Shown: one piece after another, positions 1 through 6,271 of the stretch
Layout: every line of letters starts with the position of its first letter
Numbering within the stretch: position 1 is the stretch's first letter
Assembly (NCBI GenBank): GCA_946480885.1
Contig: CAMLLK010000012.1
Coordinates: 1-12,237, forward strand
DNA from: an uncultured Thermoproteales archaeon
Lineage (GTDB): Archaea; Thermoproteota; Thermoprotei; Thermoproteales; Thermoproteaceae
Direction of reading: 5' to 3'
Length of the DNA: 12,237 nucleotides
Translations under genes and position numbers: made by a program
The notes under the pieces: model-generated
What the model saw: only the letters and a program-made list of their open reading frames with translations
Databases searched by the model: none
Told to the model about the DNA's origin: nothing

Positions 1-12
1 CTCTTCCGATCT
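1..12. other. Illumina adapter remnant at contig edge
   Basis: The first 12 bases, CTCTTCCGATCT, are identical to the 3' end shared by the common Illumina sequencing adapters. A match flush with the first base of the window is typical of untrimmed adapter at a contig end. It is almost certainly not genomic, and the genome probably begins at base 13. Confidence 0.9.
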
Positions 13-144
13 ATAGACGTAAATTTGAACAAACTATTAGTCTTAAGCCGAGCGGCGGCGGGGGCGGCTATGCCCCCAAGGTCCACATGGCATACTTACA
101 AAAATAGACACGTCAGCGAGATACCCACCGCGGCGGCTCCCCTC

Positions 145-170
145 GACTTTCTTAAATCCACAGCCCCTCT
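145..170 (-). repeat. Left arm of an imperfect inverted repeat
   Basis: Read on the minus strand, this 26-nt stretch starts AGAGGGGC and ends AAAGTC. It matches the plus-strand stretch at 237-261 at 22 of 25 aligned positions with one single-base gap. The arms are about 66 nt apart and flank the TATA box of the SPFH gene. Similarity this long between two nearby stretches is unlikely by chance and suggests a dispersed short repeat family. No other copy was seen in the window. Confidence 0.65.
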
Positions 171-198
171 GAGGTGTAGGCCGTCGTAGCGTCAAAAA

Positions 199-204
199 TT
201 TAAA
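199..204 (+). promoter_or_regulatory. TATA box for the SPFH operon
   Basis: TTTAAA sits in an A/T-rich run, centred about 22 nt before the GTG at 224. That spacing fits an archaeal promoter giving a leaderless or nearly leaderless transcript, and it supports the choice of GTG 224 as start. Confidence 0.55.
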
Positions 205-223
205 GTGATTATTACAATAGAGT

Positions 224-1210
224 GTGTTTCCAGTTGAGAGGGGCGTAGATTTTAAAAAGTCTGCATCTTTTGTATTAGTTGTCATTGTTATGTTTGCGTT
301 AGCTATTGTGGCCTCTTTAACTGTCTACACCCTCCCCGCGGGGACTGTCGCGGTGGTGGTGGACCCAGTGTCTGGGACAATTAGTAAGCCTGTAATAGGC
401 CCGGCGCTGGGATTCAAGGCGCCGTGGGCGTACCTAATTGAAGGCTCGTACGCCATAGAGGTGATTGAGTTTGTACAGGCAGAGAGGGGGGCAGGTCAGT
501 GGGTGTACTCCGCGCCTGTAGTGTTGACGAGAGACGGCGTGGCGGTTACTGTGGAGATGGTTGTGAGGTATAGAATAAGGCCGGAGAGATTTGACGAAAT
601 TGTGAAAAAATTTCCAAGGGTAGACTACGACGACAAAGTGTTAGTGCCTAAGGCTAGGCAGTTGGTTAGAGACATTATCTCAAAAGTGTCGTTGGACTAT
701 TTAGTCGAGAATAGAGACGTAATAGCTAGACAAATTGAGCAGCAGTATAGAGAGGCTGTCGAGGGAGACTTAGCACTGGCGGGTCTGGTGGAAATTCTAG
801 ACGTCAATGTGTTAAATTTTATCTTGCCTCGGGAGGTGAGCGATGCGATTAATAGGAAAGTGGCTGCGCAGCAAGACGCTATTAGGGCTCAGTTCGAGCG
901 GCAGAGAGTTGAAGAGTTGGCTAGGGCGAATTATACAAAAGTGGTATTAGCCGCCTTGGCAGAGGCAAACGCCACAATTACAAGAGCGCTGGCGCAGGCT
1001 AGCCAGATTTTACTTATCGGAAACGCCACGCGGGCCACTGTAGAGATGTTAATAACGGCGGCGAGAGCCGAGGCGGCAGATGCCGTGAGGCTGGCGGAGT
1101 TGTATATATACCTACTGGGGCTTAGAGAAGTGGCGCAGAGCGGCAATGTACAGATAGTGGCCATAACAGGCGGCGGGGGACAGGTGGTGCCGGTGATACC
1201 TATAAGATGA
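224..1210 (+). CDS. Membrane-anchored SPFH (band 7/prohibitin-like) protein
   Basis: The 328-residue protein has a single N-terminal membrane segment (about residues 13-38) preceded by two lysines. An SPFH/band 7 domain follows (about 40-210), with PAGTVAVVVD at its start and the typical VTVEMVVRYRI strand region. A long Ala/Glu/Arg-rich predicted coiled coil (about 205-300) and a Gly-rich tail complete it. SPFH proteins assemble into large membrane rings or scaffolds that organise proteases, channels or lipid domains. The GTG at 224 is the only in-frame start that keeps the whole membrane segment; the next candidate, ATG 290, would cut it in half. The 3' end overlaps the next gene by 4 nt, so the two are probably translated together. 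The first codons overlap a repeat arm, so the exact N-terminus is less certain than the family. The client is unknown. Confidence 0.88.
   Translation: MFPVERGVDFKKSASFVLVVIVMFALAIVASLTVYTLPAGTVAVVVDPVSGTISKPVIGPALGFKAPWAYLIEGSYAIEVIEFVQAERGAGQWVYSAPVVLTRDGVAVTVEMVVRYRIRPERFDEIVKKFPRVDYDDKVLVPKARQLVRDIISKVSLDYLVENRDVIARQIEQQYREAVEGDLALAGLVEILDVNVLNFILPREVSDAINRKVAAQQDAIRAQFERQRVEELARANYTKVVLAALAEANATITRALAQASQILLIGNATRATVEMLITAARAEAADAVRLAELYIYLLGLREVAQSGNVQIVAITGGGGQVVPVIPIR
237..261 (+). repeat. Right arm of the inverted repeat, inside the SPFH start
   Basis: This 25-nt copy lies within the first codons of the SPFH gene and encodes its residues around ERGVDFKKS. It pairs with the minus-strand copy at 145-170. 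Its TTTTAAAA core (251-258) also resembles a TATA box, so the element could influence transcription. Alternatively the repeat may have been recruited as the N-terminal codons of the protein. Confidence 0.65.
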
Positions 1211-1545
1211 AGTACACGACGGCTTTGTTAGCCGTGGTAGTACTCACAGCCGCAGTGTCTCTACTACTCCCCCGCCTCGCCCCGATAGCGCTGAGAGTGG
1301 GCGCCGTGGCGGCTTTAATAATCGCGGCGTTGTGGATATACGAAGTAGTTGTTAGAAGGCCCCCCCGCCTCGCCTATAGAGTATATAGTTTTTTAAAAAG
1401 CCACGGGCCCCTCTCGTTAGGCTACATTATTGAACAACTGGGAGAAGACCCCGCCGAGGTGGAGAAGGCGTTGGCGTATTTGACAGAGAGGGGGCTTGTG
1501 AGGCGGTTTGAAAAAGGCGGGGGGTATCTATACGAGGCTACGTGA
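1207..1545 (+). CDS. Small two-TM protein with C-terminal winged-helix domain
   Basis: The 112-residue protein starts with two hydrophobic segments (about 4-26 and 29-48), followed by basic residues (RRPP) and a C-terminal winged-helix fold (about 55-112). The latter reads as helix, PLSLGYIIEQLG, then VEKALAYLTERGLVRRF and a GGGYLYEA wing, typical of archaeal DNA-binding winged helices. Its ATG overlaps the TGA of the SPFH gene (ATGA), indicating translational coupling and probable joint function. Membrane-anchored winged-helix proteins could regulate genes from the membrane or use the fold for protein contacts. Which applies here cannot be told from sequence. The last 8 nt overlap, on the opposite strand, the end of a truncated gene. 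Confidence 0.8.
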   Translation: MKYTTALLAVVVLTAAVSLLLPRLAPIALRVGAVAALIIAALWIYEVVVRRPPRLAYRVYSFLKSHGPLSLGYIIEQLGEDPAEVEKALAYLTERGLVRRFEKGGGYLYEAT

Positions 1546-1651
1546 CTACTGTGTTGTCCTCAGCCACGACGCCGAACTTAGCCACGTCGCGATACACCGT
1601 GGGGTTTAGCCTCTGGTCTATGTGAGTCAACACTACCATTCCTGGCCTCGC
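1538..1651 (-). pseudogene. C-terminal remnant of a truncated gene, possibly MBL-fold hydrolase
   Basis: The minus strand has an open frame ending in TAG at 1540-1538 whose last residues read MVVLTHIDQRLNPTVYR, then DVAKFGVVAEDNTVVT. Codon choice (AGG, CTA, GCT, GTG) matches neighbouring genes. The LTHID segment resembles C-terminal parts of metallo-beta-lactamase-fold proteins, but that assignment is weak. Upstream of about 1651 the frame stays open yet reads as antisense to the phosphodiesterase remnant, so the real protein is cut there. There is no promoter or sensible start. I read this as the surviving tail of a gene whose front was deleted. Confidence 0.55.
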
Positions 1652-2175
1652 CGTTCTACGACGGGAGTTATATCTACATAAACCCCAAGCTCCGCACAGA
1701 CCCAGCCACCTACAGTAGAGTAGTTGACCAAGTGGTAGAGGCGGTGTTAGGCATCAGAGACCCGGCGACGGGCGAGAGGCCTATTGCGATGGTCTTAGCT
1801 AGAAGATCGCCCACTGGGCCCTTTAACGTATTGTACGGCGACGAGAGGTCTTTCTTCTATCTAGATGGCCCCGCCGCGTCTAGAATGGGCGACGTCATAA
1901 TAGTGGTAAAACCTGGCTACTGTAGCTACGACAGAACAGCCACAGGCGATCTGGAAGTAGTAGTACCGGTCCTATTTGAAACTATTGGATGCCACGACGG
2001 CGCGGGGACGTGGGCAGAAGTAAGAGGAATAATCGGCGTAATTGGCGGCAGAGCCGTGGAGATTAGGAAAATGTACATAAACGCATGGATGCCACAAGTG
2101 GGCTCCACCGCCGCAGCTGCCCTAGGCATAACTCTAAAAAACGCCACGGCGCCGCCGATCTGGATAACTCGCTAA
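1648..2175 (+). pseudogene. C-terminal remnant of an alkaline-phosphatase-superfamily phosphodiesterase
   Basis: The frame reads SPFYDGSYIYINPKLRT and continues through GIRDPATGERPIAMVLARR, MGDVIIVVKPGYCSYD and IGCHDGAGTW to TAA at 2175. This order is typical of the C-terminal third of archaeal type I phosphodiesterase/nucleotide pyrophosphatases (PF01663-like), including the late metal-ligand His region. About 175 residues remain of a family usually 400 or more long. The N-terminal nucleophile and first metal sites are missing. A GTG at 1732 could start a 147-residue product, but homology clearly extends upstream of it to about 1651. There the sequence switches to the opposite-strand remnant. 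An active enzyme is not expected. Confidence 0.75.
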
Positions 2176-2183
2176 ACCCCCCC

Positions 2184-2206
2184 TTTTTCAGCCACCAGCA
2201 TTTTTT
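2184..2206 (+). terminator. T-rich possible terminator after the phosphodiesterase remnant
   Basis: Two T runs (2184-2188 and 2201-2206) follow the TAA at 2173-2175. Archaeal termination commonly uses such oligo-T tracts. The stretch lies between two convergent units, the remnant and the carotenoid operon. Confidence 0.35.
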
Positions 2207-2228
2207 CCACTTCTTTATTGACAAACAC

Positions 2229-3140
2229 TCACCTGAGCTCTAGTGACCTATCTCTCCACTTTATCTTTTTTATAAATGGCGACGCCGCCGTCGCCGCGGC
2301 GGTTATCACAAAAGCGGGCAGAGCCGCCGCTGCGTAGTGTAGATAACTCCCCTCTCTGAGTACAACTCTGCGGGCGAGTGTCCAGAGGTAGAGGATGGCC
2401 AAGGCCTTTGGGTGCGCCAAGACTGTGGCTAGCCAAGCGGCTGTGGCTAAAATCCCCAGTTTGGTCCACAAGCCGCCTTGGCGGTACGCAATGGCGTATT
2501 GTCTAAAAGCCCAGCGTATATTCTCCAAGGCCCCCCTCCCGGGAGGGTCTGACCTAGGGGCCACGTGGACGTATTTAATAGCCACGCCGAGCTCCCTGGC
2601 CCTCTCTGTGGCGTATATGTCGTCGCTGACGTGGCTAGACACTCCTCTGTACACTCTCGCTAAGACCTCTCTCCTCCCCCCCACGGCGCCTCCCCAGATA
2701 AACCTCCTCCAAGACATGTATAAAAAGCCGAAGTCGCTCACCGCGGCGGCTAGACACGTAGAGAAGTCTCTACACTTCACTACTCTGTAGGCAGTGGCGA
2801 CGCCGTCACCCGCGGCGCAGGCCAAGGCCTCTGCGTCTTCTTTTGTGAAGTAGACGTCTGAGTCGAAGAGTGCGATGTACTCTGCCGTCGATTTAGACAC
2901 TGCGTACTCTAAAGCGGCGCTTTTCCCCGTGGTTTTTAGCAAAAGGCAACTGGGCTCTCTACACACGTCGTCTGCGTCTCTCAACACCACAGCGTACTCC
3001 GCCGTCTTTTTTAAAGCCTCGTCTTCGCCTCTCGCCGGTATGTAGATCTGCGGCTCTACGCCGCATTTATCTCTCCTCGGGGCGAGCCAATTCCTAATCT
3101 CGAAGAGGAGGGGTAGAGTCAAAAGCCAGGTATAATCCAT
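2229..3140 (-). CDS. Membrane GT2 glycosyltransferase of the carotenoid operon
   Basis: This predicted family 2 glycosyltransferase (GT-A fold) has 303 residues from the chosen start. The donor-binding start PQIYIPARGEDE is at about 30-41 and GKSAALEYAV at 72-81. The metal-binding DSD is at 93-95, and an SDD (172-174) may mark the catalytic acidic region. Two C-terminal membrane segments lie at about 227-256 and 267-288. ATG at 3140 is preferred over an upstream in-frame start at 3206, which would lie deep in the UbiA gene. The chosen start still overlaps the UbiA end by 22 nt. Last in an operon that makes and elongates lycopene, it probably glycosylates the carotenoid end groups at the membrane. 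The acceptor is inferred only from context; a glycolipid is the main alternative. Confidence 0.78.
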   Translation of the reverse strand: MDYTWLLTLPLLFEIRNWLAPRRDKCGVEPQIYIPARGEDEALKKTAEYAVVLRDADDVCREPSCLLLKTTGKSAALEYAVSKSTAEYIALFDSDVYFTKEDAEALACAAGDGVATAYRVVKCRDFSTCLAAAVSDFGFLYMSWRRFIWGGAVGGRREVLARVYRGVSSHVSDDIYATERARELGVAIKYVHVAPRSDPPGRGALENIRWAFRQYAIAYRQGGLWTKLGILATAAWLATVLAHPKALAILYLWTLARRVVLREGSYLHYAAAALPAFVITAAATAASPFIKKIKWRDRSLELR

Positions 3141-3952
3141 CGCGTGGCGTATATAAACGCACCGGCCCCCATGGCCGAGTTTATCAACGGGAATCTCCAG
3201 TACCAAGTCTCTACTCTGTCAGGCGCCGCCGTAAGGTATAGAGCTATGGCAAAGTATATAAAAGAGGGCGCCAACAATATATCTACATACGTCAGAATCG
3301 ACGCAGTGGCAAGCCAGTTCAAAGCCACAAAAGCCATAGTCCCCCTCCTCCCCAGCGCCGTGGCCACTGTCTTCACGCCGGCGGCCTTGTCGGCCTCGAT
3401 GTCAGGCACGGCGGATAGGGCGTGCATGCCCGCAGTCCAGAACACCCCCGCCGCCCACGCCCAGAGAGGCATGTGGTGGCCTGAGGCTAAGTAGTAGCCC
3501 AGCCCCGCCGGCACTATATAGAGCCAGTTGCTGTAGGAGTCTAGAAACGGCCGTGACTTAAGCCTTATAGGCGGCGCGCTGTATATAAAAGACAGCGCCA
3601 AGAAGGCGAGGACGTATGCCGCCGACGTTGTGTCTATAAACAACGGCGCCGCCAACGCCGCAGAGGCCGCGGCCCACACGGCCAGACTCTTTCTAACGCC
3701 CACCGCGTGTCTCTCAGGGCCTCTCTTCTTGGGGTTATGAACATCTGTATCTAAGTCAAATACGTCGTTTACACCATATAGAAACACGTTGGCAAATATT
3801 AAAAAATAGACAAAGCCGAAGATAAAAATCGGCGAGGCGAAGCTCCACAAATCCGTGGCGCCCGCGCCGTAGCCCACTAAGAAAGGACCCGCTGTGTATA
3901 GCCAAAAACGGGGCCTACTGTGGACTAGGGCAGTAGCCAATTCTTTAGCCAT
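3119..3952 (-). CDS. UbiA-family prenyltransferase, probable lycopene elongase
   Basis: The 277-residue polytopic membrane protein has both Asp-rich motifs of the UbiA superfamily. The first is NDVFDLDTD (62-70), immediately followed by VHNPKK. The second is DIEADKAAG (184-192). The NDVFDxDxDxxNPKK pattern and the HALSAVPDIE context resemble haloarchaeal and actinobacterial lycopene elongases. They look less like archaeal digeranylgeranylglyceryl phosphate synthases. The predicted reaction adds a C5 prenyl unit from dimethylallyl diphosphate to one or both ends of lycopene, giving C45/C50 acyclic carotenoids. The start ATG lies inside the end of crtB (28-nt overlap), and the stop overlaps the glycosyltransferase start. 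Whether the product is also hydrated cannot be judged. Confidence 0.82.
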   Translation of the reverse strand: MAKELATALVHSRPRFWLYTAGPFLVGYGAGATDLWSFASPIFIFGFVYFLIFANVFLYGVNDVFDLDTDVHNPKKRGPERHAVGVRKSLAVWAAASAALAAPLFIDTTSAAYVLAFLALSFIYSAPPIRLKSRPFLDSYSNWLYIVPAGLGYYLASGHHMPLWAWAAGVFWTAGMHALSAVPDIEADKAAGVKTVATALGRRGTMAFVALNWLATASILTYVDILLAPSFIYFAIALYLTAAPDRVETWYWRFPLINSAMGAGAFIYATRWIIPGF

Positions 3953-4722
3953 AGCCCAGCCACGTACCCCCAGTGGGGCCTAACTTTTCTCTCGAACACC
4001 ACCAGTGGCCGCCTCCAAATTGTCCAGGCAGTGGCGTCGTATATATCAGAGGCGGTTTTTATAGCCCGTAGATAGGGCCTTGGAATGTATCGATACCCCG
4101 CCTCCGCCGCCAACCTCGCCTCGTAGTATTTCTTTAAAAACAGCCTCAAGGCCGTGGCGAACTCTTCTGTAGGCGCCACTCCGCCAGCCCCCGCCTTTTT
4201 TAGAAACTCCTCTGGGATGTACCTCCTGCCCAGCGCCGCGTCTTCAGCCACGTCTCTAGCCATATTTATCAACTGGTAAGCCCTCCCCAACAGCCTCGCG
4301 TATGGGTCCGCCGACTTGGGGAGGCTCAGAATTCTGGCCATAAATAGGCCGATCACCTCGGCGGAGCCATATACGTACTTCAACAGTTGTGTATAGGTGT
4401 CGTACTCTCTTATGTATAAGTCCATCTCCATAGACTCCATAAACGCCTCAACGTCTCTCCACTGAAACCCCCGGCGGTGTGCCAAGTCAACAAACTCGGC
4501 GATGATTGGAGGCGCCGGGCCGCCCCTCGCGGCGGATTCTAAAGCCCTCCACACTCTATAGAATAGGTCTACTTTAGGCGTTGGGCAGTCTACTAAGTCG
4601 TCGACGTAGCGGACGTAGGCGTATAGGATAGCCACTTCGTCTCTAACACGCCGGGGGAACAAGACGCTGGATAGGTAGAAATTCCGCCCCACTCTAAATA
4701 GACTATAGTGACGTGAGGACAT
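3925..4722 (-). CDS. crtB: Phytoene synthase
   Basis: The 265-residue protein belongs to the squalene/phytoene synthase family. It would condense two geranylgeranyl diphosphates to phytoene via prephytoene diphosphate. Both Mg-diphosphate-binding motifs are visible: DDLVD at 41-45 and NMARDVAED at 153-161. The YGSAEVIGLFM helix (about 118-128) and RRYIPEEFL (about 165-173) fit the family. The protein is slightly shorter than typical bacterial CrtB. The ATG follows the crtI stop after a single base and the 3' end overlaps the UbiA gene by 28 nt, so it sits in the middle of a compact operon. With crtI next to it, phytoene synthase is favoured over squalene synthase. Confidence 0.9.
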   Translation of the reverse strand: MSSRHYSLFRVGRNFYLSSVLFPRRVRDEVAILYAYVRYVDDLVDCPTPKVDLFYRVWRALESAARGGPAPPIIAEFVDLAHRRGFQWRDVEAFMESMEMDLYIREYDTYTQLLKYVYGSAEVIGLFMARILSLPKSADPYARLLGRAYQLINMARDVAEDAALGRRYIPEEFLKKAGAGGVAPTEEFATALRLFLKKYYEARLAAEAGYRYIPRPYLRAIKTASDIYDATAWTIWRRPLVVFERKVRPHWGYVAGLWLKNWLLP

Positions 4723-4723
4723 G

Positions 4724-6106
4724 TTAAAAATATCTCTTTGCCAAAATTACTGCCGAAGTCAACACCATCGGCACGCCTACGCCGGGGTGTACGTACTGGC
4801 CGACGAAGTATAGATTTTTCACTTTTCTATGTCTAATGGGGGGCCTCCCCCACGCCGTCTGTTTTAAATTATGTCTAAGCCCCAGCGCCGTGCATTTATA
4901 CGAACTTAACGCCCCGCAGAAAAAGTCAGTTGAGAACTCGGCGAGAGGCACGACTTCCCCCTCCACCACTCTCTCCACCAAGGCGGCGCCTAGCCCCTCT
5001 GGGCCGTAGCCGCCGCCCGGCGGCGCTGGGACTAAGACAAATGCCGTGTGCCAACCTCCGCGGCCCCAGTTCTCCTCTACTAACGTGGGTATGTGAACAT
5101 AGAAAGAGGGGCTCTCTGGCATAGCCCCGTTTGAGAACAACGCCTCCATGTGTCTCTCCCAACTGTCTATATAGATGGTGTGGACAGCGGGGGCTTTGCC
5201 TCTGAAAGCCACCACCGCCATGTAGGCAGAGGGAGCTAAGTCCCACCCGTCGGATAGAGTTCTGTACTCTGGCCTCAAGAGCCTCCTCTCCGCCTCTAAA
5301 TAGTCTGCGTTTACCACCACCGCGTCGAATTTCTCAACTCCGGCCGAGGTGGCCACGCCGGCCGCCCTCCCCCCCTCCACCACCACCTCCTTCACTTCTG
5401 TACAGAGCCTAAATTGGCCTCCGAGTTTTTCCACTAGAGACGCCACGCCGGAGGCGACGGCGCCGAACCCCCCCACTGGGTGGTATACGCCTCTTACAAA
5501 GGTGGCGTATGTCACCAAAAGGCCATAGACGGCGGGGAGCTCCCAGGGGGGAGTCCCTAGAAACATCCCGTCGTAGGCTAAAAGCCTCTTGACTAATGGA
5601 TTTTTGAAATATCTAGACAGCAACTTCTCGTAGGACTGTAGTAGCGAGAAAGACCTGAGAGACAGGGCGGCGGCCGCCACGTCTAGGGGAGAGTCGTACG
5701 ATCTGTACAGAGCCCACTTTATCACTCTGTCGTACACCACAGCCGCCCGCTCCATCAACTCCACGAACTTGCCACCGGCCCCCCTTTCAAGCTCCTCCAG
5801 CCTAGCCCCCAGGTCCTCGCCCACCTCTACCCACACGCCTTTGTCTATGTATAGAAACTTGGGCTTTAGCTCCACGAGTCTATAAGGCGGCGACGTGCCT
5901 AGCTCAGAGAAAAAAGCCTCGTAGAGCTCTGGCATTAAATACCAAGTGGGGCCGATCTCGGCCTTGAAGCCCCCCACCTCTACGGCCATAGACCTGCCCC
6001 CCACGGCGCATCTCTTGTCAAAAACCACCACCTCGTGGCCTCTCTTCGCCAAAAGAGCAGCTGCTGCTAAGCCTCCAAAACCTGCGCCGACAATTGCAAT
6101 CTTCAT
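4724..6106 (-). CDS. crtI: Phytoene desaturase (CrtI type)
   Basis: The 460-residue flavoprotein begins MKIAIVGAGFGG, an N-terminal dinucleotide-binding fold (GAGFGG at 7-12) followed by VVVFDKRCAVGGRS. It ends with the family's C-terminal FAD signature, NLYFVGQYVHPGVGVP, at about 431-446. CrtI enzymes convert phytoene to lycopene by successive desaturations at the membrane. The ATG at 6106 is chosen because the FAD motif follows at the normal distance and a TATA-like box lies about 24 nt upstream. A TTG at 6160 would add an implausible extension. It is the first gene of the carotenoid operon and precedes crtB by one base. A related desaturase or isomerase cannot be excluded, but with crtB beside it the call is firm. 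Confidence 0.9.
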   Translation of the reverse strand: MKIAIVGAGFGGLAAAALLAKRGHEVVVFDKRCAVGGRSMAVEVGGFKAEIGPTWYLMPELYEAFFSELGTSPPYRLVELKPKFLYIDKGVWVEVGEDLGARLEELERGAGGKFVELMERAAVVYDRVIKWALYRSYDSPLDVAAAALSLRSFSLLQSYEKLLSRYFKNPLVKRLLAYDGMFLGTPPWELPAVYGLLVTYATFVRGVYHPVGGFGAVASGVASLVEKLGGQFRLCTEVKEVVVEGGRAAGVATSAGVEKFDAVVVNADYLEAERRLLRPEYRTLSDGWDLAPSAYMAVVAFRGKAPAVHTIYIDSWERHMEALFSNGAMPESPSFYVHIPTLVEENWGRGGWHTAFVLVPAPPGGGYGPEGLGAALVERVVEGEVVPLAEFSTDFFCGALSSYKCTALGLRHNLKQTAWGRPPIRHRKVKNLYFVGQYVHPGVGVPMVLTSAVILAKRYF

Positions 6107-6127
6107 GTAGCCAATGGCGACAAGACG

Positions 6128-6133
6128 TTTTAT
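6128..6133 (-). promoter_or_regulatory. TATA-like box for the carotenoid operon
   Basis: Minus-strand ATAAAA is centred about 24 nt upstream of the crtI ATG at 6106. This matches the spacing for leaderless transcripts elsewhere in the window. The very AT-rich stretch further upstream contains other TATA-like sequences that could serve instead. Confidence 0.5.
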
Positions 6134-6177
6134 GCAGAGGTAAAAAACTTTTTCACTCAACTCGCCACAGCCCCCTC

Positions 6178-6271
6178 TTGATAAATATTTAAAATTATAA
6201 TATCCTATTTATAAAAATTATTCTATCAAAATTAAAAATAATGTTTATTAATGTAAAATAATGATAGTTTT
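6178..6271. promoter_or_regulatory. AT-rich divergent regulatory region
   Basis: This stretch between the carotenoid operon and the CBS gene is almost entirely A and T, unlike the rest of the window. It contains a TTTATTAA box (6244-6251) about 24 nt before the CBS ATG. That box is flanked by two copies of AAAATAATG (6235-6243 and 6255-6263) whose starts are 20 nt apart. Such spacing places both on the same DNA face and could form an operator. The low-complexity composition makes chance repeats likely, so this part is tentative. Confidence 0.4.
6244..6251 (+). promoter_or_regulatory. TATA box for the CBS-domain gene
   Basis: TTTATTAA is centred about 24 nt before the ATG at 6272, consistent with a leaderless transcript. 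Confidence 0.5.

Larger units (their letters stand above)
13..223. other. Left-edge region without a convincing gene
   Basis: The plus-strand frame beginning at base 13 stays open until a TAG at 187-189, so it could be the tail of a gene cut by the contig edge. Its predicted residues (an Ala-rich stretch, then a segment read from a repeat) resemble no family I know. The minus strand has only short open stretches without a plausible start and promoter. The region carries one arm of an inverted repeat (145-170) and the TATA box for the next gene. I call no gene here. Confidence 0.5.

Noticed and set aside
13..189. A plus-strand open frame at the left edge as the tail of a gene
   Set aside because: It is open for about 59 codons but reads low-complexity Ala-rich sequence and then a repeat, with no recognisable domain. 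It could be chance in GC-rich DNA, so it is noted as a region only.
1369..1418. A third copy of the 145-170/237-261 repeat within the winged-helix gene
   Set aside because: The similarity (TTTAAAAAGCC...GCCCCTCTC) is explained by the ordinary winged-helix coding sequence FLKSHGPLSLG, and it aligns poorly with the two arms.
2176..2228. A minus-strand frame continuing past the GT2 stop codon, reading VFVNKEVEKMLVAEKGGV
   Set aside because: It is only 18 codons and arises from T-rich plus-strand sequence that looks like a terminator. Lys/Glu-rich residues are expected from A-rich DNA. There is no promoter or family match, so I do not call a gene remnant or a second readthrough case.
2395..2790. 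A 131-codon plus-strand frame inside the GT2 gene
   Set aside because: It lies entirely antisense to a gene with clear glycosyltransferase motifs, and its product has no coherent domain.
4930..5246. Open frames on both strands inside crtI
   Set aside because: They are shadow frames of a strongly supported gene, with no motifs or promoters of their own.
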